Source: Streptomyces monashensis (GTDB taxonomy: Bacteria; Actinomycetota; Actinomycetes; Streptomycetales; Streptomycetaceae). From it: a stretch of 64,000 bases of DNA. Shown one piece after another: positions 57,863 through 64,000 of this stretch. How positions within the stretch are numbered: position 1 is the first letter of the stretch; the number at the start of each line of letters is the position of its first letter. Made by a program: the position numbers and the translations under genes. The notes under the pieces are model-generated. The model was not told where the DNA came from. It worked only from the letters and a program-made list of their open reading frames with translations, and made no database searches. The stretch covers positions 1 to 64,000 of the forward strand of contig NZ_MLYO01000012.1 of the NCBI RefSeq assembly GCF_001866665.1. Direction: 5' to 3'.

Positions 57863-58762
57863 ATGGCTTTCGAACCGCCGCCGCGCCTGGTGAAGGCGCT
57901 CGGTGAGACGGCACCGGACGGCGACGCCTGGCTGGCGGAGCTGCCCGAAGCGGCCGAACGGGCCGTGGCCGAGCGGGAGTTGACCGTGGAGCGGGTGCAG
58001 GTGCCGGGCGGGCGCAGCAGCCTGGTGCTGCTGGTGCGGCGCGCCGACGGCACCCCGGCGGTGCTGAAGCTGGCCCCGCCCCGGGCCCGCCCGCAGAGCG
58101 AACGGGCGGCGCTGGCGCACTGGGGCGGTCTGGGCGCCGTCGAACTGCTCGACGACGGGGCCGAGGAGGGCGTACTGCTGCTGGAGCGGCTGCACCCGGA
58201 TGTGTCGGTGCGGTCGCTGCCGGAGGCGAAGGCGCTGCTGGAGGCGGCGGGGACGCTGCGCCGGCTGTGGGTCGAGCCGCCCGCGGACCATGTCTTCGAG
58301 ACGGTCGCCGAGCGCACCGGGCGGCAGGCGACGGCCATGCGGGCGGGTGCGGACGCCGGCCCGGAGGTGGCACCGCTGGTCGACGCGGCGCTCGCGGCCC
58401 GCGAGGAACTGCTGGCCGCGCCGCCCGAACACCGGTTGCTGCACGGCACGTTCCGGCAGAGCAAGGTGCTGTCCGGGGAGCGGATGCCGTGGCTGGCGGT
58501 GGGTCCGGATCCGGTGGCCGGCGAGTGCGCCTTCGATCTGGCGCGGCTGGTGCGGGACCGGGTGGAGGACCTCATCGCGTCGCCGTCGGGCGCCGCGATC
58601 GTACGGCGCCGGATCAAGCGGCTCGCCGAGTCCCTGGAGGTCGACCAGGAGCGGCTGCGCGGCTGGACCCTGTTCCGGGCGGTGGAGTCGGGCGTGCGGG
58701 CCCTGCGGGTGGGACGGCCGAAGGACGGCGAGCTGTTGCTGGAGTTCGCCGACTGGCTGTAG
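57863..58762 (+). CDS. Aminoglycoside phosphotransferase-like protein, catalytic Asp missing
   Basis: The 299-residue protein has the layout of APH(6)/hydroxyurea-type small-molecule kinases: an N-lobe (VLLVRRADGTPAVLKLAPP with Lys) and a C-lobe. The catalytic HGDxxxxN element reads HGTFRQSKV near residues 194-202, so Asp and Asn are both changed, and the usual IDPK-like metal motif reads VGPDPVAGECAFD. It is therefore unlikely to phosphorylate in the usual way. It is not evidence of antibiotic resistance. It stands between the DUF4439 gene and a convergent proS. Confidence 0.75.
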   Translation: MAFEPPPRLVKALGETAPDGDAWLAELPEAAERAVAERELTVERVQVPGGRSSLVLLVRRADGTPAVLKLAPPRARPQSERAALAHWGGLGAVELLDDGAEEGVLLLERLHPDVSVRSLPEAKALLEAAGTLRRLWVEPPADHVFETVAERTGRQATAMRAGADAGPEVAPLVDAALAAREELLAAPPEHRLLHGTFRQSKVLSGERMPWLAVGPDPVAGECAFDLARLVRDRVEDLIASPSGAAIVRRRIKRLAESLEVDQERLRGWTLFRAVESGVRALRVGRPKDGELLLEFADWL

Positions 58763-58788
58763 GAGGCTTCGCCGGCCGGCTGCGGGCC

Positions 58789-58842
58789 GCGACGCACGAG
58801 CCCCCTGGGACCACCGCGGGTCCCAGGGGGCTCGTGCGTCGC
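58789..58842. terminator. Bidirectional terminator between APH-like gene and proS
   Basis: A 24-bp perfect stem (GCGACGCACGAGCCCCCTGG onward, mirrored) with a 6-nt loop lies between convergent genes, within 90 bp. Confidence 0.88.
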
Positions 58843-58849
58843 CGGGGGC

Positions 58850-60556
58850 CTACCGGGCCGTGAGGCGGGCGATCGCGTCCTCGACCGGCAGCTCCTCGCG
58901 CTCACCGGTCTTGCGGTCCTTCAGCTCGACGACGCCCTCGCCGGAGCGGCGGCCGGCGACCAGGATCTGCGGGACGCCGATCAGCTCGGCGTCGGTGAAC
59001 TTCACGCCCGGCGAGACCCCGGCCCGGTCGTCCACCAGGACGCGGACGCCCGCGGCGGCCAGCTTCTCGGCGACGTCGAGGGCCAGCTCGGTCTGCAGGG
59101 CCTTGCCGGCGGCGACGACGTGCACGTCGGCCGGGGCGACCTCCTTGGCCCACATCAGGCCCTTGTCGTCGGCGTTCTGCTCGGCCAGGGCGGCCACGGC
59201 GCGCGAGACGCCGATGCCGTAGGAGCCCATGGTGACGCGGACGGGCTTGCCGTTCTGGCCGAGGACGTCGAGCTTGAGGGCGTCGGCGTACTTGCGGCCC
59301 AGCTGGAAGATGTGGCCGATCTCGATGGCGCGGTCCAGCTTCAGGCCGGTGCCGCACTGCGGGCAGGGGTCGCCCTCCTGCACGACGACGACGTCGACGT
59401 ACTCGGCGACCTCGAAGTCCCGGCCCGCGACGACGTTCTTCGCGTGGGTCTGGTCCTTGTTGGCACCGGTGATCCAGGAGGTGCCGGGGGCCACGCGCGG
59501 GTCGGCGAGGTAGGTGACCTTCTCGCCGAGGCCCTGCGGGCCGACGTAGCCGCGGACCAGGTCGGGGCGGGCGGCGAAGTCGGCCTCGGTGACCATCTCG
59601 ACGGTGGCCGGGGCGAAGTGCGCCTCGACCTTGTCCAGGTCCACCTCGCGGTCGCCGGGCACGCCGACGGCGACGATCTCGCCGTCCACCTTGACCAGCA
59701 GGTTCTTCAGCGTGGCGGAGGCCGGGACGCCGAGGGAGGCGGCCAGGGTCTCGATGGTCGGGGTGTCCGGGGTGGGGATCTCCTCCAGCGCGGGCACGTC
59801 GGCCGCGTCGACCGGCTTGAGGGCGTAGGTGATCGCCTCGGTGTTGGCGGCGAAGTCGCAGTTCGGGCAGTCGGCGAAGGTGTCCTCGCCGGCCTCGGCC
59901 GGGGCGAGGAACTCCTCGGACTTGGAGCCGCCCATGGCGCCGGCGGTCGCGGCGCAGATGCGGTAGTCGAGGCCGAGGCGCTCGAAGACGCGCTGGTAGG
60001 CCTCGCGGTGCAGGGCGTAGGACTTCGCGAGGCCCTCGTCCTCGGTGTCGAAGGAGTACGAGTCCTTCATCAGGAACTCGCGGCCGCGCAGGATGCCGGC
60101 GCGGGGCCGGGCCTCGTCGCGGTACTTGTTCTGGATCTGGTAGAGGATCACCGGCAGGTCCTTGTAGGACGTGCACTGGTCCTTGACCAGGAGGGTGAAG
60201 ATCTCCTCGTGGGTGGGGCCGAGGAGGTAGTCACCGCCCTTGCGGTCCTTGAGCCGGAACAGCTCCTGGCCGTACTCGTCCCAGCGGCCGGTCGCGTCGT
60301 AGGGCTCACGGGGCAGCAGTGCGGGGAGGGTGACCTCCTGGGCGCCGATGGCGTCCATCTCCTCGCGCACGATCCGCTCGACGTTGGAGAGGACCTTCTT
60401 GCCGAGGGGCAGCCAGCTCCAGATGCCGGCGGCGGTGCGGCGGACGTAGCCGGCGCGGACGAGGAGCTTGTGGCTGAGGACCTCGGCGTCCGCCGGGTCG
60501 TCGCGCAGGGTCTTCGCCATCAACTGGGACATGCGCTGGACCGGTGCTTTCGCCAT
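58850..60556 (-). CDS. proS: Prolyl-tRNA synthetase
   Basis: The 568-residue class II synthetase charges tRNA-Pro. Motif 1 region ([20 protein letters not shown]), motif 2 ([20 protein letters not shown]) and motif 3 ([16 protein letters not shown]) are visible. The insertion between motifs 2 and 3 matches the YbaK/INS editing domain of the bacterial-type enzyme (about 235-390), and an anticodon-binding domain ends the protein. The start is ATG, with [17 protein letters not shown] gene lies 72 bp upstream in the same direction. Confidence 0.97.
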   Translation of the reverse strand: MAKAPVQRMSQLMAKTLRDDPADAEVLSHKLLVRAGYVRRTAAGIWSWLPLGKKVLSNVERIVREEMDAIGAQEVTLPALLPREPYDATGRWDEYGQELFRLKDRKGGDYLLGPTHEEIFTLLVKDQCTSYKDLPVILYQIQNKYRDEARPRAGILRGREFLMKDSYSFDTEDEGLAKSYALHREAYQRVFERLGLDYRICAATAGAMGGSKSEEFLAPAEAGEDTFADCPNCDFAANTEAITYALKPVDAADVPALEEIPTPDTPTIETLAASLGVPASATLKNLLVKVDGEIVAVGVPGDREVDLDKVEAHFAPATVEMVTEADFAARPDLVRGYVGPQGLGEKVTYLADPRVAPGTSWITGANKDQTHAKNVVAGRDFEVAEYVDVVVVQEGDPCPQCGTGLKLDRAIEIGHIFQLGRKYADALKLDVLGQNGKPVRVTMGSYGIGVSRAVAALAEQNADDKGLMWAKEVAPADVHVVAAGKALQTELALDVAEKLAAAGVRVLVDDRAGVSPGVKFTDAELIGVPQILVAGRRSGEGVVELKDRKTGEREELPVEDAIARLTAR

Positions 60557-60628
60557 GGCTCTCGTACTCCTGCCGGGTAAGGGTGATGTCAGGAGGTTAG
60601 CCGGGCCGCCTGTGCGGGCGGAAATCGG

Positions 60629-61159
60629 TCAGCGCCTGCGCAGGGGCAACTGGGCGCCCATCACCGCGTACGGCTTCGGGGCGCTCGGGAAGTGGACCCG
60701 GCGGGCGAGGTCGACGTAGCCGAGGGAGAAGTAGAGACCGCGGGCGGGGCTGTCGGTGTCGATCGCGGAGAGGATCGAGCGGGGCTCGGCGGCGGCGTCG
60801 GTGATCATGGTGATCAGCCGCCGCCCGATCCCCCGGTTCTGATGACCGGGGTGGACGTGCAGCTCGGTGATGACGAAGGAGTCGTCCAGCCAGTCGGCGT
60901 TGTCGTTGGCCCGGAGGTAGGGCTCCACGACGGTGGACCACCAGTGGGTGCGGGAGTTCGGCATGCCGTAGACGAAGCCGACCAGACGCCCCTCGCTGGT
61001 GGCACCCAGCGCCCGCGCGCCCCGGTACTGCATGTGCCGCTGGACGATCTGCCGGCGTACGGCGACCTCGTCGGGCCCGAGCCCGAAGGCGACGGCCTGC
61101 ACGGCCAAGGCCTCGTCGACGCGGGCTGCGAGGTCCAGGGGGCCGATGACGAGGTCCAT
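60629..61159 (-). CDS. GNAT-family N-acetyltransferase
   Basis: The 176-residue protein has a GNAT fold with the acetyl-CoA motif A reading VHPGHQNRGIGRRLI (about 102-116), preceded by DDSFVITELHV and followed by a C-terminal ARGLYFSLGYVDLARRVHF. The substrate is unknown. It may share a transcript with proS. It is divergent from the questin-oxidase-like gene. Confidence 0.88.
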   Translation of the reverse strand: MDLVIGPLDLAARVDEALAVQAVAFGLGPDEVAVRRQIVQRHMQYRGARALGATSEGRLVGFVYGMPNSRTHWWSTVVEPYLRANDNADWLDDSFVITELHVHPGHQNRGIGRRLITMITDAAAEPRSILSAIDTDSPARGLYFSLGYVDLARRVHFPSAPKPYAVMGAQLPLRRR

Positions 61160-61299
61160 GCGGGGAGGGTACAGGCAAGCCGACGGGGCACGGCCCGCCT
61201 CCGGACAGGGTGCGACCGGGGGTCTAGGACCGGCGCAGGGGTGCGGTTCGATCCGGCGGCCGATGACCGGCGGGCGGGTCCTGCCTACGGTCGGATGTC

Positions 61300-62391
61300 A
61301 TGAGCATCGACAGCAGTCTGGACGAGGCGTACGAACGACTGCACCACAGCGGGCCGGAGTTCGAGGGCTGGCTGAGCAACCACGGCCCGATGGCAGTGGA
61401 GGCGCTGGTCAGGAACGGGCACGGGGACCGGGTCCACCGCTGGCTGGACCGCTACATGGACCGGCTGGACGAACTGCCGCGCGGCACATCTCCCGTCACC
61501 GCCGACGAGTGGCGTACGGCGCTGGGGGACCCGCGCCGGCTCGGCGACTGGCTCGTGCACTTCGAGCGCGAGGTGCGGGAGCGGCCCTGGCGCGCGGTGC
61601 TGGAGACGTGGTGGCCGAGGCTGCTGCCCGGCATCGCGGCGGGCGCCACCCACGGCGTGATCCGCACGGGCCACGCGGTGCACGCCCTGCTCGACGACGG
61701 ACACGGCGTGAACGGCGGGGCCGGCGGGAACGGTGGGGCCGGCGGGAACGGTGGGGCGGATCCTCGGCTGACCGAGCTGGCGCAGGCGCTCGGGTACTGG
61801 GCGGCGCGCTGGCAGCCGGTCGCCGTCGTCGCGCCGGCCGGGGCGGCCGACCCCGCGTCCGCCCTCGCCGCGGTGCCGCCGGTCCCGGACCAGAGCGCCG
61901 GTGTCAACCACCGGCTCGCCCAGCTGCCCGAGACGACCGGCTGGCCCGCGGCCCCGGCCGCGCTCCGGCCCGCCGCGGACGCGGACCAGGCGCGTGAGCT
62001 GCTGGCCGACGTGACGTCCGCCGCCGCGCTGCACTATCTGCCCCACGCGCACGGCTCGGCCGTCATGCTGGTGCACGCGGCGACCGCGCCCATGGCGGCC
62101 CTGCGGACCCTCCCGGCGCTCCCGCGCACCCAGTGGGTGCCGACGCTGCACGCGGCGTGGACCGCCGCCGCGGCCGTCACCGCGGCCTACCGCCCGGCCG
62201 CGCCCGCCCCGCAGGACGGCCTGCCGGCCGCGCCGGACTCGGCGGAGGAGACGTTCGGGCTGGCCGCCCGGCACGGGGACGCGCACGTCATCAAGCTCGC
62301 CGACACCTGCCTCGACGTACACCGGCGCACCGGACACCCCGAGGCGCTCGCGGCGGTGGTCCGGGCGGCGGAACTGATCGAGGGGATGTGA
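61300..62391 (+). CDS. Questin-oxidase-like (DUF4243) protein
   Basis: The 363-residue protein begins with the pattern DEAYERLHHSGPEFEGWLSN ... HGPMAVEALVRNGH found in actinobacterial questin-oxidase-family proteins. It is largely helical with scattered His residues (HGVIRTGHAVHALL, HYLPHAHGSAVML, RHGDAHVIKLAD). Residues 138-153 are an NGGAGG repeat insertion. Fungal relatives perform Baeyer-Villiger ring opening, but the bacterial substrate is unknown. It stands alone between divergent and convergent neighbours, so no pathway is implied. Confidence 0.75.
   Translation: MSIDSSLDEAYERLHHSGPEFEGWLSNHGPMAVEALVRNGHGDRVHRWLDRYMDRLDELPRGTSPVTADEWRTALGDPRRLGDWLVHFEREVRERPWRAVLETWWPRLLPGIAAGATHGVIRTGHAVHALLDDGHGVNGGAGGNGGAGGNGGADPRLTELAQALGYWAARWQPVAVVAPAGAADPASALAAVPPVPDQSAGVNHRLAQLPETTGWPAAPAALRPAADADQARELLADVTSAAALHYLPHAHGSAVMLVHAATAPMAALRTLPALPRTQWVPTLHAAWTAAAAVTAAYRPAAPAPQDGLPAAPDSAEETFGLAARHGDAHVIKLADTCLDVHRRTGHPEALAAVVRAAELIEGM
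61711..61759 (+). repeat. 18-bp tandem repeat encoding NGGAGG
   Basis: The unit AACGG(C/T)GGGGCCGGCGGG occurs twice in full and once in part (61711-61728, 61729-61746, 61747-61759), in frame within the questin-oxidase-like gene. Probably a slippage-prone linker. Confidence 0.8.
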
Positions 62392-62409
62392 GCGGGAGAG
62401 CGGTGGCCC

Positions 62410-63258
62410 TCAGAAGAGGACGCTCATGAACGCGCCCACCTCGCGGAAGCCGACCCTGTGGTACGTCCGTCTCGCCGCCGTGTTGAAGTCGTTCACGTAC
62501 AGGCTCACCACGGGGGCGACGTCGGCGAGGGCGTACCGCAGGACCGCCGCCATGCCCGGTGCCGCGAGGCCCTTCCCCCGGTACTCGGGAGCGACCCACA
62601 CGCCCTGGATCTGACAGGCCTGGCTGGTCGCGGCGCCGATCTCGGCCTTGAAGACGACCTTGCCGTGCTCGTCGACACGGGCGAAGGAGCGGCCGGAGCC
62701 GACGAGTTCGGCGACGCGGGCCTGGTAGAGCAGCCCGCCGTCCCCGGCCATCGGGGACACGCCGACCTCCTCGGTGAACATCGCCACGCACGCCGGCATG
62801 ATCGTCTCCATCTCGTCCTTGCGGACGCGGCGGACGTACGGGTCCGGGGCGACGTCGGCGGACATCCGGTCGGTGACCATGAGCGGCTGATGGGAACGGA
62901 CCTCACGGGCCGGACCCCAGTGCGGCTCCAGCAGACGCCACAGTCCGGCGGTCGCCTGGGCGGGCCCGACGACGGACGAACAGCGCCGCCCGGCCCTGCG
63001 GGCCCGGTCGGCGAAGGCCCGCACGGCACGCGGGGTGGCGCAGATCGGCACCAGGTTCGCCCCCGCGTAGCACAGGGACGTGAGCATGCCGTCCTCGTAC
63101 CAGCCCCACATCTCGCCGCCGAGCCGCCACGGGTCGAGGCCGGCGATCTGGACGCGCGAGGTCACGAAGGCGTTCGTGACCGGCTCGCGGTCGAGGACGG
63201 CGAGCGCGGCGTCAAGGTCACTCGGTTCGAGCACCCGTGAGGTGGTCTGGGTCAACAC
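62410..63258 (-). CDS. DUF4081/GNAT family acetyltransferase
   Basis: The 282-residue protein has an N-terminal DUF4081 domain (LEPSDLDAALAVLDREPVTN ... WGWYEDGMLTSLCYAGANLV) and a C-terminal GNAT domain with IQGVWVAPEYRGKGLAAPG (about 212-230) and SLYVNDFNTAARRTYHRVGF. This two-domain layout is common in Streptomyces. The acceptor substrate is unknown. It converges with the questin-oxidase-like gene, 18 bp away, and follows a barstar-like gene. Confidence 0.88.
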   Translation of the reverse strand: MLTQTTSRVLEPSDLDAALAVLDREPVTNAFVTSRVQIAGLDPWRLGGEMWGWYEDGMLTSLCYAGANLVPICATPRAVRAFADRARRAGRRCSSVVGPAQATAGLWRLLEPHWGPAREVRSHQPLMVTDRMSADVAPDPYVRRVRKDEMETIMPACVAMFTEEVGVSPMAGDGGLLYQARVAELVGSGRSFARVDEHGKVVFKAEIGAATSQACQIQGVWVAPEYRGKGLAAPGMAAVLRYALADVAPVVSLYVNDFNTAARRTYHRVGFREVGAFMSVLF

Positions 63259-63324
63259 GTGCGGGGCCTCGGGGCTGGGGATCTGCTGATCCTCCGCACT
63301 GTACCCCGAGGGGTGGTGGAGCGC

Positions 63325-63741
63325 TTAGTGGTGAGATCCGGCTGCGGGCGGGCCCAGCAGTACGACCTCGAAGGTTCTCCTCTCCTGTCCCGGCAAGCCG
63401 GGTTTCCCCGCCCAGAAGGTCACCGCGTCGTCCAGGGCCCGCATGAGGATCTCGCGTTCGTCAGGGGCTTCCGACAGGACCGCGTCGGCGTCGTCGACGA
63501 CGACGAGGACGCGGGTGGCAGTGATCCAGTGGAGATCGCACAGGCAGTCTCGCAGGGCGTTCCAGTTCCAGCCGAAGTAGTCGGGGAGCCGGAGCGCCTC
63601 GTGGAACTGGGTGAACACCCCGTCGGCGTCGCGCATCTCCAGCCCCCGCATCCGGGCCGAGTAGAACAGACCGGTGGGAGGGAGGGCGTCCTTCAAGGGG
63701 ACGAGGGAGTCGGATGAGGCGACACGGATTCCGCTGTCCAC
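63325..63741 (-). CDS. Barstar-family protein
   Basis: The 138-residue protein contains the barstar core: FTQFHEALRLPDYFGWNWNA and LRDCLCDLHWI, then VLVVVDDADAVL. Barstar is the inhibitor of the RNase barnase and is widely used as an immunity protein. The start is GTG at 63741. No ribonuclease gene is visible in the window. The gene ending just upstream also looks immunity-like. It may be an orphan immunity gene protecting against neighbours' toxins. Confidence 0.85.
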   Translation of the reverse strand: MDSGIRVASSDSLVPLKDALPPTGLFYSARMRGLEMRDADGVFTQFHEALRLPDYFGWNWNALRDCLCDLHWITATRVLVVVDDADAVLSEAPDEREILMRALDDAVTFWAGKPGLPGQERRTFEVVLLGPPAAGSHH

Positions 63742-63747
63742 AGCAGC

Positions 63748-64000
63748 TCAGCCCTCCTGCGGCCAGGCTCGGAACGAGCGTGCCCGCTGCACCGACAGGT
63801 CCGCCGCCCGGAAGCTCAGCGCAGAGCCCTCGGCCTCGGCCGACATCATGATCCCGTCGCCTGTTCTTCGAAGCTGTACGTTCTTGCGCCCCGGAGCTGC
63901 CCAGCCGCGCACGGTCACGTTCCGGACCTCGGTGAAGACGAGGAAGAACTCGAAGGCCTCGTGGCCTGCCTGGTCGGTGAACCCGAGGGTGGCCGAGCAG
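63748..64000 (-). CDS. 3' end of a gene, possible immunity-type protein (partial)
   Basis: The last 83 codons and the TGA stop (63748-63750) are inside the window; the 5' part lies beyond 64000. The sequence alternates beta-strand-like segments (AFEFFLVFTEVRNVTVRGW; KNVQLRRTGDGIMMSAEAEG; ALSFRAADLSVQRARSFRAW), a pattern I associate with Imm50-like immunity proteins. It ends 6 nt before the barstar start, so the two are co-transcribed. The identification is tentative. Confidence 0.55.
   Translation of the reverse strand, partial: CSATLGFTDQAGHEAFEFFLVFTEVRNVTVRGWAAPGRKNVQLRRTGDGIMMSAEAEGSALSFRAADLSVQRARSFRAWPQEG

Noticed and set aside
57863-58762. Aminoglycoside resistance gene
   Set aside because: Family resemblance is real but the catalytic Asp and Asn are replaced, so resistance activity is not supported.
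61225-61265. GGTTCGATCC, a T-loop-like sequence suggesting a tRNA
   Set aside because: The flanking bases do not pair as a T stem and no acceptor, anticodon or D arm can be built around it.

Overview
The window is high-GC actinobacterial chromosome and almost certainly Streptomyces. Codon third positions are nearly all G or C, GTG starts and 4-nt GTGA/ATGA gene overlaps are common, and the gene order matches the conserved Streptomyces core (rnj-dapA-thyX ... dapB-M16 peptidase-pnp-rpsO ... ESX locus ... ribF ... truB-rbfA-infB-ylxR-nusA-rimP ... proS). The species cannot be named from the sequence alone. No tRNA, rRNA or CRISPR was recognised.

Layout. (1) 0.1-10.8 kb: housekeeping genes for RNA decay (RNase J, PNPase), lysine/peptidoglycan precursor synthesis (DapA, DapB), thymidylate synthesis (ThyX), an M16 zinc peptidase, ribosomal protein S15 and small membrane proteins. 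(2) 10.8-44.4 kb: a type VII (ESX) secretion locus. Its conserved machinery lies at two ends: eccD/eccC on the left (11.2-17.0 kb), and mycosin, eccB, eccE, an ESX-associated gene and an EspI-like MinD ATPase on the right (35.6-44.4 kb). Between them (17.2-35.6 kb) is an accessory segment that is locally more AT-rich. It holds two WXG100 genes, a second mycosin, two PQQ-propeller Ser/Thr kinases plus a degenerate kinase homologue, two lipoproteins, three modules made of a small helical protein gene followed by a larger WXG-motif protein gene, and a frameshifted, truncated IS701-type transposase at its right border. (3) 44.4-49.2 kb: ribF and a large protein that combines a trypsin-like domain lacking its triad residues with a NACHT/STAND-like ATPase. 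(4) 49.5-56.6 kb: the translation-factor operon rimP-nusA-ylxR-infB-DUF503-rbfA-truB, read leftward. (5) 56.8-64 kb: a lipoprotein/DUF4439 pair, an APH-like protein lacking its catalytic Asp, proS, two acetyltransferase-family proteins, a questin-oxidase-like protein, a barstar-like immunity protein and the end of one more gene.

How the genes work together. EccB, EccC, EccD, EccE and a mycosin form the expected membrane machine for exporting WXG100-type helical hairpins. The two short WXG100 proteins are the expected EsxA/EsxB-like pair. The three partner-plus-WXG modules look like additional candidate substrates. The kinases, whose PQQ-like domains probably face outward, are candidate sensors for the locus. 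The point most worth following up is this modular substrate repertoire, together with several homologues that have lost catalytic residues (kinase, trypsin-like, APH-like) and a possible CTG-initiated membrane micropeptide overlapping the core mycosin stop codon.
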